Shown in pieces: positions 55,087 to 63,758 of a stretch of 64,000 nt of DNA; within the stretch, counting starts at the first letter, position 1, and each line of letters starts with the position of its first letter. The translations under genes were made by a program, and so were the position numbers. This DNA is from an uncultured bacterium (lineage in GTDB: Bacteria > Desulfobacterota > BSN033 > UBA1163), in the NCBI GenBank assembly GCA_938002255.1, contig CALLAL010000013.1, positions 97,058 to 161,057 of the forward strand. The letters are read 5' to 3'. The notes beneath the pieces are model-generated. The model had not been told where the DNA came from. It saw nothing but the letters and a program-made list of their open reading frames with translations, and did no database searches.

Positions 55087-56589
55087 TCAATAATATCTTT
55101 TTTCCTCCATATGGTCTTCCTCAAGATCTATGCCCCACTCGTTCAGGATCTTCGAAACCGCCTTTTCCCCACTCTCAATACAGTTGGGAAGACCGACTCC
55201 TCGATAACTCCCTCCCGCTAGGGCAAGCCCTCGAATCTCTCCGCTTCGTTTTTCAATCAATTCCACACGGCTGAGGTGTCCCATAATGTATTGGGGCATC
55301 CCGAGATGCCAACGATACAAACGGGTAAAAAGAGGGTTCGCCTTTGGGTTTAATCCGATGATTTCCTGAAACTCAGAATGGACGATTCGAATGATTTCTT
55401 CATTGGAACGCTCCATAATGGCTTGATTATGGGGGCCTCCAACAAAGCCACGCAGGAGAACCTTTCCCTTGGGAGCGCGGCCTGGCCATTTCGTTGAGGA
55501 ATAGGTTGCTGCCATCAGAGCACGTTTTTCCACCAGAGGACACAAGACTCCAAAGGCATTAAGATCGAAACCCACTTCAGCTTCATGAAATGCAAATGAA
55601 ACCGTTGCCGAGGAAGTACACGGAATCCCAGCGAGGGCATCAGCGATAGCTGGGTCGAGAGGTCGAAGAAGGGGCTCGGCCGCCCAGGACTCGGTGGCCA
55701 GGATGACCGCATCGCCTTCAAGGGTTGATCCGTCAGAAAGATGCATTTCCCATCGGTGTTGATTCTTAGGCCGAAGGGACAAAACGGATCGTCCCGTTCG
55801 CATTCTCTCCAATCCCGCAACCTCTGCCATTCGATCGGTCAGTTGCTGCATTCCATTCACAAAGGAGGTGAAAAAGGTCCGTGGTTTTTCACCCGGTTGG
55901 GTTGGATATTTACGACGCATCTCTTCTACCATCTTCCGGATAGCCAAAAAACCTTTTAGGAGTGACCCATATTTCTGTTCCATTTCAAGAAGGCGAGGAA
56001 AAGTCGCAGCGAGAGACATCTTAGCAGGGTCAGAAGCATGAATGCCACCGACAAGGGGTTCTGCTAATCGGTCCAGGCATTCCCTGCCCATCCGACGGAC
56101 GACAAACCGTTCAAGGGTTTCGTCGTTGAACTCCCCTGGCTTTACCTTCTTGGGAGGAATAAAAAACTCCAGCCCCATCCGAATTTTGCCGGGCCATGAA
56201 AACAAGCCAGTGGTCACGAAGGGGATGAACTTGGTTGGAGCAAACATGATCACACCATCCGGGAGGGCGTGAAGTTTGCCGCGGGATAAAATCCATGTCT
56301 TCCTTCTTGAATCGTCGGTGGGGAGTTCTTCATCAAAAATGCCTATGAGCTTTGCAATCCGGTGGCAAGCCGGTTTCTCTGTAAGAAAACAGTCCGGACC
56401 TCCGTCAACAATGAATCGTCCGTTTCCTGCTGGATCAGGCACGATTTCTGTAAGGATTTTCCCGCCAAGGCGTGGCTCTTTCTCAATCAGTATAAACTCG
56501 ATCTTATGGCCATTGTCAGCAGCCCTTTTGACTTTATAGGCGGCAGCTAGCCCTGCAATGCCACCACCGATGATCATAATTCGTTTCAT
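55087..56589 (-). CDS. hemG: Protoporphyrinogen oxidase, HemY-type
   Basis: FAD enzyme oxidising protoporphyrinogen IX to protoporphyrin IX, the penultimate step of haem synthesis. 500 residues. N-terminal FAD motif RIMIIGGGIAGLAAAYKV, then PRLGGKILTE, VDGGPDCFLTEKPA, the central LAEPLVGGIHASDPAKMSL and a C-terminal ALAGGSYRGVGLPNCIESG that closes the FAD site. This HemY-type enzyme classically uses oxygen, but homologues in anaerobes can use other acceptors. It follows hemH after 84 bases. Confidence 0.94.
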   Translation of the reverse strand: MKRIMIIGGGIAGLAAAYKVKRAADNGHKIEFILIEKEPRLGGKILTEIVPDPAGNGRFIVDGGPDCFLTEKPACHRIAKLIGIFDEELPTDDSRRKTWILSRGKLHALPDGVIMFAPTKFIPFVTTGLFSWPGKIRMGLEFFIPPKKVKPGEFNDETLERFVVRRMGRECLDRLAEPLVGGIHASDPAKMSLAATFPRLLEMEQKYGSLLKGFLAIRKMVEEMRRKYPTQPGEKPRTFFTSFVNGMQQLTDRMAEVAGLERMRTGRSVLSLRPKNQHRWEMHLSDGSTLEGDAVILATESWAAEPLLRPLDPAIADALAGIPCTSSATVSFAFHEAEVGFDLNAFGVLCPLVEKRALMAATYSSTKWPGRAPKGKVLLRGFVGGPHNQAIMERSNEEIIRIVHSEFQEIIGLNPKANPLFTRLYRWHLGMPQYIMGHLSRVELIEKRSGEIRGLALAGGSYRGVGLPNCIESGEKAVSKILNEWGIDLEEDHMEEKRYY

Positions 56590-56673
56590 AAAACTCCTTA
56601 AACACTCAATGGGGTTAAAGGGTCCGAGAAAGGAAGACTTCTCAATCTATTTTAAACATCCTCACTCGACCCT

Positions 56674-57603
56674 TCAACCACTCCGTTCCTCGAATCCTCT
56701 GATATGTTCTTCCACTATCGTCGTAAGGGCTTCAATAAACCTGGCAGAGCAATTGAGGGATGGGGTTCGCTTGAGGGTCATGCCTAAGGATTCGGCTTTT
56801 CTTCGATAGAGGATGTCGATATCGTAAAGGATCTCAATATGATCTGAAACAAACCCGATGGGGACAACGAGTATGTTTTGAACCCCTATCTTATTCAACT
56901 CGGTCAACACACGTTCGACATCCGGACCAATCCACCTCTCCATACCGTCCCCTTTGCTTTGAAACGCCATATGCCAGGGGAGAGGCTTGATCTTTTTCAA
57001 AACGGCATCCACGCTTTCCTCCATATCGTGGACATAAGGATCTTTTCCGATAACCGATTCCGGTAGGCTATGAGCAGTAAAAATCAGGTGGACTTTTTCT
57101 CTTGTTTCAGGAACAAACTGTTTTAATCCTTCTTCCACCTTTTCTACGATCGATCCCACAAAGAGAGGATGGAGATGCCATCCTTCAACGAAAGAAACCC
57201 GTAATGTTTTTCCTGAATGGTTATGGGCTTCACGGAACGCTTTTAGGTAAGCGCCTGTGCTGAATCGGGATCGAAAAGGGGCCATCGGGATGGCGATCAC
57301 TTCTTCTATCCCATCTCGAACGATCTCTCTTAAAGTCTCCTCAATCAACGGCTGGCTGTATCGCATTCCGACATAAGATTTGCATCGGTGCCCTTTTGCT
57401 CTCAGTCGCTCTTCCAACATTTTGGCCTGTTTCTCGGTGATGGCTTGAAGCGGTGAACTGCCTCCGATCAGGCGATATCGTTCTTTTGCCCTTTCGACCA
57501 TCTCAGAAGAAGGTTTTCGGCCAAAGAGACGGGTCAGAAGAAATTCTACCTCATCGAGTGAACGGGGGCCGCCAAAGGCTAATAGAACAAGGGCCTTCAT
57601 CAT
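56674..57603 (-). CDS. hemH: Ferrochelatase
   Basis: Inserts iron into protoporphyrin IX (or coproporphyrin III in the alternative pathway; the HemY-like neighbour does not by itself decide). 309 residues. FGGPRSLDEVEFLLTRLFGR, IGGSSPLQAITEKQAKML, GMRYSQPLIEE, and the catalytic histidine in LIFTAHSLPESVIGKDPY, followed by AFQSKGDGMERWIGPD and PIGFVSDHIEILYDID. All are ferrochelatase signatures. It lies 130 bases after hemE in the same direction. Confidence 0.95.
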   Translation of the reverse strand: MMKALVLLAFGGPRSLDEVEFLLTRLFGRKPSSEMVERAKERYRLIGGSSPLQAITEKQAKMLEERLRAKGHRCKSYVGMRYSQPLIEETLREIVRDGIEEVIAIPMAPFRSRFSTGAYLKAFREAHNHSGKTLRVSFVEGWHLHPLFVGSIVEKVEEGLKQFVPETREKVHLIFTAHSLPESVIGKDPYVHDMEESVDAVLKKIKPLPWHMAFQSKGDGMERWIGPDVERVLTELNKIGVQNILVVPIGFVSDHIEILYDIDILYRRKAESLGMTLKRTPSLNCSARFIEALTTIVEEHIRGFEERSG

Positions 57604-57655
57604 GATTGAAACAATAAAAAGAGGGTGTTAGGGGAAAGCTCAGGGCCAAAAGGCA

Positions 57656-57721
57656 AGTTTGGTCTTTCAGTAAGGGCAAGAGTTATTCATTCACCAGAAG
57701 TGAATGACTTTAAACCAAACT
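57656..57721. other. Nested inverted repeats between hemE and hemH
   Basis: Outer arms AGTTTGGT (57656-57663) / ACCAAACT (57714-57721) enclose an inner perfect hairpin TCATTCAC (57687-57694) / GTGAATGA (57700-57707) with a 5-base loop. It lies in the 130-base gap between two haem genes and has no flanking T run. It may separate hemE from hemH expression. Confidence 0.5.
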
Positions 57722-57733
57722 GGCTTCTTCGCT

Positions 57734-58798
57734 TTAATCTTTACCCTCTCCTTTCCCTATCTTTGAACTAAACTCATGCACCATATCAACCAGGGCAACT
57801 ACGTGTTCTTCAGGAGTCTCTGGTAAAATGCCATGGCCTAAATTAAAGATGTGTCCTGGACGACCCGCTGCCTGATGCAGGATTCTTTTCACTTCTTTTC
57901 TGATGAATTGGATGGGGCCGAAGAGTACCGCCGGATCAAGATTCCCCTGAATGCCAACCTGAGGTCCAAGTCGCTGCCAGGCTTCATCCAGATTGACTCT
58001 CCAGTCCAGACCGATCACGTCGCCACCGGCTTTTTTCATCAATGACAGTAGGGCTGAGGTGGAAGTCCCGAAATGAATCATGGGAACAGCCTTATCCACC
58101 CCTTTGAAGATCTTGCGGAGATAGGGAAGCACAAATTCTTCGTAGTCCGCTGGACTTAAACATCCTACCCAGGAATCAAACAACTGGAGTGCCTGGGCGC
58201 CTGCACGGACCTGAGCATTGAGATATCTCACGAGCACCTCCGAAATCTTTTTCATCAGAAGATCCCATGTCAAAGGGGCCTGGTACATCATACGTTTCGT
58301 GTTGAGATAATTTTGAGAATGTCCTCCTTCAATAATATAACTGGCAAGGGTGAATGGACCCCCTGAAAACCCAATCAGGGGAACCTTTCCCTCCAATTCT
58401 TTTCGGACAAGACGAATGGCTTCCATTAGAAACGGGATCTCTTCTTCGGGCTCAATCACCTTCAATCGTTCCACATCTTTCTCATCTCGAATAGGCCTAT
58501 GGAAAACAGGGCCTTCCCCTTTTGCAAAGTCAAATTGAACCCCCATGGGTTCAAGAGGGATGAGGATGTCTGAAAAGATGATCGCTGCATCGACCTGAAA
58601 TTTTAGGAGAGGTTGAAGGGTCACCTCGGCGGCAAGCTGTGGGTTCTTACACATCTCTAAAAAAGAAAATTTCTTTCGAAGGGCCCGATATTCTTTCATG
58701 TACCGGCCTGCCTGGCGCATCAACCAGACGGGCGTATAAGGTGTGGGTTGCCTGAAGCAAGCCCTTAAGAATGGATAGGGATCTATGTTTTTTTTCAT
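57734..58798 (-). CDS. hemE: Uroporphyrinogen decarboxylase
   Basis: Converts uroporphyrinogen III to coproporphyrinogen III. About 354 residues. The family signature PVWLMRQAGRYMKEYRALR is intact. FSDILIPLEPMGVQFDF contains the catalytic Asp, FSGGPFTLASYIIEGGHSQN and VIGLDWRVNLDEAWQRLG follow, and HIFNLGHGILPETPEEHV carries the conserved His. An ATG at 58798 is preferred over a TTG six codons upstream. It leads the hemE-hemH-hemG series. Confidence 0.96.
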   Translation of the reverse strand: MKKNIDPYPFLRACFRQPTPYTPVWLMRQAGRYMKEYRALRKKFSFLEMCKNPQLAAEVTLQPLLKFQVDAAIIFSDILIPLEPMGVQFDFAKGEGPVFHRPIRDEKDVERLKVIEPEEEIPFLMEAIRLVRKELEGKVPLIGFSGGPFTLASYIIEGGHSQNYLNTKRMMYQAPLTWDLLMKKISEVLVRYLNAQVRAGAQALQLFDSWVGCLSPADYEEFVLPYLRKIFKGVDKAVPMIHFGTSTSALLSLMKKAGGDVIGLDWRVNLDEAWQRLGPQVGIQGNLDPAVLFGPIQFIRKEVKRILHQAAGRPGHIFNLGHGILPETPEEHVVALVDMVHEFSSKIGKGEGKD

Positions 58799-58871
58799 AT
58801 TTACTTTTTCAATCAATCACCGATATCCAACAAATCATTTCCAAATCTCCAACATCCCAAAGTTCATTGGG

Positions 58872-60386
58872 TTATTGGGGATTGGGATTTGAGCTACTCC
58901 AATCTCTCAGCAATTGAACCAACAATCTCACGCCAACCCCGGTGCCTCCTTTTGGGGTATAGGGTCGCTCTTTCTCAATAAACGCTGGACCTGCAATATC
59001 GAGATGAACCCATGGAATGGTCTCCACAAATTTTCTTAAAAAAATGGCACCGATGATGGCCCCAGCCGCTCGTGTTCCCACATTTTTAAAATCGGCAACA
59101 TCGCTCTTAATATATTCAAAATATTCCTCCCAGAGAGGCAATCTCCAGACCTTCTCGCCTGTCTTGATGGATGCTTCTTCCACTTTTTTTAATAAGGGTT
59201 CGTCATTTCCAAAGAGCCCAATGACATAGTCCCCAAGGGCAATGACACAGGCTCCGGTCAGCGTAGCCAGATCAATGATCGCTCTGGGTTGATAGCGCAG
59301 GCTATAGGTCAAAGCGTCAGAAAGGATGAGTCTCCCTTCTGCGTCGGTGCTGATCACCTCGACGGTTTGACCTGAGAGGGTTTTCAGGATATCTCCAGGT
59401 TTGTAAGCCTTTCCGCTCGGGAGGTTCTCTGTGGCTGGAATAATCCCGACCAGATGGAGAGGAAGTCGGAGTTTAGCGGCCGCTTGAAGAGCCCCCAACA
59501 CAGCGGCCGCTCCGGACATGTCCGCCTTCATCTGATCCATTCGGTCTGCAGGTTTAATGGAAATCCCTCCGCTATCAAAGGTAATGCCCTTCCCGACCAG
59601 GACGATCGTATCGAGCGTCTGGTTTTTGTTATACTCCATGACGATGAACTTTGCTGGCTCCTGGCTTCCTTTGGCAACAGCAACAAAAGCTCCCATACCC
59701 ATGGCTTCTGCTTCATGTAGCTCAAGCACTTGAACGTCTAAGCCCTCTTGTTTTGCAATCTCCTTTGCCTTTTCGGCAAGAGTCGAAGGGGTGACATTGT
59801 TGCTTGGGGCATTAGCTAAGTCTCTTGCCATACAAACAGCATTCGAAATGATCTGTGCCCGGTTCAACCCCCTCTGGATCTGCTGAACGGTTTCGACTGT
59901 CTCTCCCAGAAGTATGAGATCGTCTATTTTCTTAGCTTTATCCCGATCGAGGGTTTTAAACTCATCAAACTGATAGGTCCCAAGCAAAAACCCTGTGACA
60001 AGGGCATCCGTAAGCTCCTCTTCACTCTCATCTTTGAAGGGTTGGATCGGGCAGGTCACCTGTTTGATCCCTAACTCCCGGATAAACTGACCGGCTTTAG
60101 AAGCCACACCCCTCCATTTCTCCAGATCAAGTTCCTCTTTTTTGCCAAGGCCAGCCAGAACCACTCTTTTGGCAGGAAGAGCCCCCTGAGTATGAATGAG
60201 CCTGCATTGAAAGAGCTCCCCTTTAAAGTCATTCTGCTCGATGAGTGTGGAGAGAAATCCATTCCATGCCTGGTCCACTTTTTGGATCGGTCCTTCTAAA
60301 GAGGAAGGGGATTGAAAAGAGAACAGGAGAAGCAGTTCACAAGAAAATTTCTCAGCACTACCTTTTTCGATTCTTAGGTCCATCAC
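58872..60386 (-). CDS. pepA: Leucyl aminopeptidase PepA (M17)
   Basis: Cytosolic hexameric two-metal aminopeptidase, 504 residues. N-terminal macro-like domain, then the catalytic domain with VGKGITFDSGGISIKPADRM (metal ligands and catalytic Lys), MKADMSGAAAVLGAL, VISTDAEGRLILSDALTY (the NTDAEGRL signature, here STDAEGRL) and HLDIAGPAF. Length fits the family. PepA can also act as a DNA-binding regulator in some species. It lies between hemE and the nuclease gene with gaps of about 75 and 95 bases. Confidence 0.94.
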   Translation of the reverse strand: MMDLRIEKGSAEKFSCELLLLFSFQSPSSLEGPIQKVDQAWNGFLSTLIEQNDFKGELFQCRLIHTQGALPAKRVVLAGLGKKEELDLEKWRGVASKAGQFIRELGIKQVTCPIQPFKDESEEELTDALVTGFLLGTYQFDEFKTLDRDKAKKIDDLILLGETVETVQQIQRGLNRAQIISNAVCMARDLANAPSNNVTPSTLAEKAKEIAKQEGLDVQVLELHEAEAMGMGAFVAVAKGSQEPAKFIVMEYNKNQTLDTIVLVGKGITFDSGGISIKPADRMDQMKADMSGAAAVLGALQAAAKLRLPLHLVGIIPATENLPSGKAYKPGDILKTLSGQTVEVISTDAEGRLILSDALTYSLRYQPRAIIDLATLTGACVIALGDYVIGLFGNDEPLLKKVEEASIKTGEKVWRLPLWEEYFEYIKSDVADFKNVGTRAAGAIIGAIFLRKFVETIPWVHLDIAGPAFIEKERPYTPKGGTGVGVRLLVQLLRDWSSSNPNPQ

Positions 60387-60481
60387 ATCTCCCTCTCAAT
60401 CTTACCTGTTTCACGTTTCAGATGTTCCACCAGAGGCACACGACCTGATGGAATGACCATTTTTGAATGTTGAACTCTTTC

Positions 60482-61693
60482 TTAGAACGAGTCTCGTTCC
60501 TTCAATTTGGAAATAATGATGGAACGGTTTTTCTCCACCGTGGAGAATTCTTTCACCTTTTGGGTCAGCGAAGGCGGCCATCCTCCCCGTTCAAGAACTC
60601 TCGCTAACATCCAGGGGTTCAAATCAGACACTTCCATCCACTTTCCGGCATTCTTGATCAATTCGTCCAGGGCTTTTCGGTTTGGATCACCTTTCAAAGG
60701 ATATTTCTCCTTCATTTCGGTTTTAATCTTAGCCACATGGTCACTCCCATAAATGGCTTCCAACTCCTCCCGCTGAGCATAGGAGAAAAGGGCTTCTTCC
60801 AGTTTCGCCAGTTCAGCATCAATTTCTCCAATCAGAATCCCCTTCTTTTCCTTCAACTCCACATATCGATTGACCAGGGTCACACCCTCCTCTTGGAGGT
60901 ATTCATTAGGTGGAAGATTTTCCACAACGATCCGATGTTTCCGCTTCGGGCAGAGCGCCTGATAATCGCACCAATCGCAGAGGGGGCTCTCTCGGGGAGC
61001 AAATTCTCTATCGGATTCGATCTTCTTAATGAGTTCCATGGTCTCCTGCCTAAGACGCTGAAGCTCTTCAGATGTTCTCTTAGACCGAATCTCTACATCA
61101 AAGACAAGGTAGTGCCATACCAGTCTGATCTCTTCGATATCTTTCCATTTGCCTTCCACGCCCATCTGATAGAAAGCCAGCTGTCGGTCTGATTCGATCT
61201 CAATCTGAGTTGGAAGTCGGTTAGAGGTTTTATAATCATGAATTTCAAGAATCGAGTGATCCAGGAGGGTCAGACGATCAATGACGCCCCGAATCCAGTA
61301 GCCCTTCTCCTCCTCGAGAGGGAAAAAGATGGTCTCTTCGAGACCCAATGTCCTTCCCTGATCAAAAGGATAATAGCGATGGTAATAATCGATGATGCAT
61401 TTTTCCCCCAGGCGGCGATAATCCTCAGCTCCATACTCTTTTTTCACAATTTGGATCATCTCATTCCAATTTTTCTCCCAGCATTGATGGTAAAAGGCGA
61501 GGAGTTCTTCGAGCGTGTTGAGTTTTGTCATCTTCAGATCCCGATAGAGCTTTTCCAGAACGTCATGGACCCTCGAACCCATAAACGCCTCTATTCCTTC
61601 TGTGTCTACCTTAATTTTATTAATATAATGGAGCCGATATTGATAGGGGCAGGTCTCGTAGGTAGACAACTGGGAGTGAGAATAGGCTGGCAT
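60482..61693 (-). CDS. PD-(D/E)XK nuclease-family protein with Fe-S cluster motif
   Basis: 403 residues. YSHSQLSTYETCPYQYRLHY gives the first cysteine. MGSRVHDVLEKLY is the helical motif, GVIDRL and ILEIHDYKTS are the D and ExK core, and CDWCDYQALCP supplies three more cysteines. The four cysteines match the AddB/Cas4/RecB-like iron-sulfur nucleases. There is no helicase domain, and no cas gene is nearby. The C-terminal 150 residues (VELKEKKGILIGEIDAELAK onward) may bind DNA or partner proteins. Probable repair or recombination nuclease. Confidence 0.88.
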   Translation of the reverse strand: MPAYSHSQLSTYETCPYQYRLHYINKIKVDTEGIEAFMGSRVHDVLEKLYRDLKMTKLNTLEELLAFYHQCWEKNWNEMIQIVKKEYGAEDYRRLGEKCIIDYYHRYYPFDQGRTLGLEETIFFPLEEEKGYWIRGVIDRLTLLDHSILEIHDYKTSNRLPTQIEIESDRQLAFYQMGVEGKWKDIEEIRLVWHYLVFDVEIRSKRTSEELQRLRQETMELIKKIESDREFAPRESPLCDWCDYQALCPKRKHRIVVENLPPNEYLQEEGVTLVNRYVELKEKKGILIGEIDAELAKLEEALFSYAQREELEAIYGSDHVAKIKTEMKEKYPLKGDPNRKALDELIKNAGKWMEVSDLNPWMLARVLERGGWPPSLTQKVKEFSTVEKNRSIIISKLKERDSF

Positions 61694-61763
61694 TGGTTAC
61701 CTCATCTTCATGGTTTGGACATTTACGATTATTATTAACAAGATTTCCCTTCTCTGTCAAAAC

Positions 61764-61880
61764 TAACCCCTCAGTTAAAGAAATAAAAAAGGGTTGGGAG
61801 GTTGCTTCGGAAAAACCTTGAAACGAAACCTCTGTTCGTCAAACCGACCCAATCTGATTTAAAAAAATCCGATTCAAAGG
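61764..61880. repeat. Second, half-length copy of the palindromic element
   Basis: Matches 41174-41289 almost base for base, starting TAACCCCTCAGTTAAAG and running through GGGTTGGGAGGTTGCTTCGG to GATTCAAAGG. The differences include AAGCCAAACC versus AAACGAAACC. The right arm seen at 41290-41397 is missing. It lies in the divergent gap between the nuclease and glycosylase genes, which otherwise contains nothing I can support. Confidence 0.75.
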
Positions 61881-61936
61881 TCAAAAAGGTTTCTTTCTTG
61901 AAAAAAAGGGTAATTCTATGATACGAAGGAAAAGGC

Positions 61937-62641
61937 ATGCGTTTAGAAAACAAACTGAATGTTCTGCAGAAGCAAATCATCCAGTGTCGGAAATGTTTAA
62001 GGCTGGTCGATTATTTAATTGAGGTGAAAAACCATCCTCCCCGACGTTACAGGGAATGGGAGTATTGGTCAAAGCCTCTCCCAAGTTTTGGAGATCCAAA
62101 TGCGTCAGTTCTGATCATTGGTCTTGCTCCGGCGGCTCACGGAGGGAATCGGACAGGACGGATGTTTACGGGAGATCGAAGTGGAGAGTGGCTTTTTGAT
62201 GCACTGTTCCGTTTTGGGTTTGCCAATCGCCCCAATTCTGTAAGCCGAGAGGATGATTTTGCTTTGAAGGATTGTTATATCACCGCAATCCTTCGTTGTG
62301 CCCCGCCAGGCAATAAACCCCTGCCGAATGAAATTGAAAACTGCCTGCCCTATCTCTTGGAAGAACTCGATCTTTTAAAAAAAGTTAAGGTGATTGTTCC
62401 ATTGGGTCAAATCGCCTTTAACCAGACCCTGAAGGCCTTAAGACGAAAAGGGTACGAAATCCCCCCTTTATCTTTCGGTCATGGAAAAGCCTTTTCTCTC
62501 CAAGCTTCTCACTCTCAACTTCGAACTTTAATCACCACCTATCATCCAAGTCAGCAGAACACCTTCACCGGCAAACTCACCCGGCCGATGCTGCATAAAA
62601 TTTTTAAAATGGTGCAAGAGACCCTGGAAGATTACGACTGA
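61937..62641 (+). CDS. Uracil-DNA glycosylase, family 5 (UDGb type)
   Basis: 234 residues. Motif A is GLAPAAHGGNRTGRMFTGD, the family-5 form (GLAPxAHGxNRTGRxFTGD), which lacks the polar catalytic residue of families 1 and 4. The C-terminal motif is YHPSQQNT. Cysteines in QCRKCLRL and later CYITAILRCAP and ENC can hold the 4Fe-4S cluster. It removes uracil and other deaminated bases from DNA. AAGGAAAAGG lies upstream. Family-5 enzymes are commonest in thermophiles and actinobacteria, which makes their presence here of some interest. Confidence 0.92.
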   Translation: MRLENKLNVLQKQIIQCRKCLRLVDYLIEVKNHPPRRYREWEYWSKPLPSFGDPNASVLIIGLAPAAHGGNRTGRMFTGDRSGEWLFDALFRFGFANRPNSVSREDDFALKDCYITAILRCAPPGNKPLPNEIENCLPYLLEELDLLKKVKVIVPLGQIAFNQTLKALRRKGYEIPPLSFGHGKAFSLQASHSQLRTLITTYHPSQQNTFTGKLTRPMLHKIFKMVQETLEDYD

Positions 62642-62701
62642 AGATTTGAATCGATCCTTCGTAATGCGTCGTGCTCTGGGCGCTTTGCGTTATTTTGCAG
62701 A

Positions 62702-62968
62702 ATGGCGATCCACATCCCTATCGAAGACTGGATTGACCTTCATACCTTCTCACTCAAAGAAATTCCTTCTTTGTTGGAGGATTACCTTGAAGAATGCCTT
62801 AAAAAGGGATATCGGGAGGTTCGCATCATCCATGGGAAAGGCAGAGGAGTGCAACGAAAAATCGTGCACTCCTTTCTCGAAAAAAATCCCTTCGTGAAAT
62901 CTTACAAAATAGCCCCAGAAGAACTGGGAGGATGGGGAGCCACCCTCGTCAGCTTAAAAAAAGATTAA
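62702..62968 (+). CDS. Small Smr-domain protein
   Basis: 88 residues, a stand-alone Smr domain: DWIDLHTFSLKEIPSLLEDY with the DLH motif, then VRIIHGKGRGVQRKIVHSFL containing the HGKGxG motif. The last part, GGWGATLVSL, matches the usual C-terminal strand. Smr domains are endonucleases or nucleic-acid-binding modules, including ribosome rescue nucleases. No clear ribosome site is visible. It starts 61 bases after the glycosylase and converges with the YtxH gene, overlapping by 4 bases. Confidence 0.88.
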   Translation: MAIHIPIEDWIDLHTFSLKEIPSLLEDYLEECLKKGYREVRIIHGKGRGVQRKIVHSFLEKNPFVKSYKIAPEELGGWGATLVSLKKD

Positions 62969-63294
62969 GAACTGGAAGAATGTCCCTTCGCCAGTTTCTC
63001 CTTCTCTTTTTCGTAGGCCTCTTTACCGGCTTCGATAGCCGTCGTCACAATCGATTTCTTCTCCTCATAAAGCCCTTTGCCTTTTTCGACGGCAGTGGTA
63101 ATCTTTCCCTTCACCTGTTCAATCACTCCTTCCGCTTTTTCAACTGCCTCTCCTGCAATTTCTTTGATCTTCTCCCTCGTTTCCCTGCCTGATTTGGGGG
63201 CTAAAAGGAGCGCTACCCCAGCTCCAACCAGTCCACCTAGAAAAAAAGAGAAAATCAAAGGTCCAGCACCGTATCCACCTTCCTCGTGTTTCAT
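62965..63294 (-). CDS. YtxH-domain protein
   Basis: About 109 residues. One glycine-rich hydrophobic segment (FSFFLGGLVGAGVALLLAPK) followed by SGRETREKIKE, the YtxH signature, then a long charged helix with repeating VEKAEGVIEQVKGKIT and VEKGKGLYEEKKS units. Such proteins are small membrane-associated stress proteins of uncertain role. ATG 63294 is supported by AGGAGGG 4 bases upstream. It sits 38 bases after the DUF948 gene, a common pairing. Confidence 0.88.
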   Translation of the reverse strand: MKHEEGGYGAGPLIFSFFLGGLVGAGVALLLAPKSGRETREKIKEIAGEAVEKAEGVIEQVKGKITTAVEKGKGLYEEKKSIVTTAIEAGKEAYEKEKEKLAKGHSSSS

Positions 63295-63332
63295 AAAACC
63301 CTCCTTTCTTTTGCTCAACAGCAAAACACTGC

Positions 63333-63758
63333 TTAAGTAGGATTGATGTCTTGTTTGTCTGGTTTAACCAGATGTTTGACAAAGGAACGCAACCCTGCTC
63401 CAAGGCCTGCTTTGATCCCAGAGAGTTCTGCCTTTCCCATAAGGTGAAAGGTTTCAATCAAGGCATTCACCTGCTTTACATTTTCATTGACATTCCTGAT
63501 GCTCTCTCCTACTTCTCTGATTGAGCCAGAAAAATCTCTGATGTTCTCAGCAGTCTCATTCATATTGTCGGTTAAATAACGGAAACTCCTCAGCGTTTCT
63601 TGTAGTTCGACCAAAGTGGGTTTAACCGACCTTTCGGTGGTTTGAATGAGTTCTTTTGCGCCTTTGATTGCTCCCTTTAACTCAACCATCACGACGATAA
63701 AAATAATAACTCCTGCGAGAAAAGCAAGCGTCATAAGTCCCAAAAAAATAGTATTCAT
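63333..63758 (-). CDS. DUF948-domain protein
   Basis: 141 residues. One N-terminal membrane segment (GLMTLAFLAGVIIFIVVMV), then a long coiled coil with heptad pattern (IQTTERSVKPTLVELQETLR, NMNETAENIRDFSGSIREV, VNENVKQVNALIETF). It resembles methyl-accepting-protein-like DUF948 family members found beside YtxH genes. Function unknown. The 63759-64000 end of the window shows no gene I can support. Confidence 0.85.
   Translation of the reverse strand: MNTIFLGLMTLAFLAGVIIFIVVMVELKGAIKGAKELIQTTERSVKPTLVELQETLRSFRYLTDNMNETAENIRDFSGSIREVGESIRNVNENVKQVNALIETFHLMGKAELSGIKAGLGAGLRSFVKHLVKPDKQDINPT

Noticed and set aside
60482..61693. Cas4-like nuclease hinting at a CRISPR locus.
   Set aside because: No repeat array and no other cas gene is present. 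The length and C-terminal region fit a RecB-like repair nuclease.
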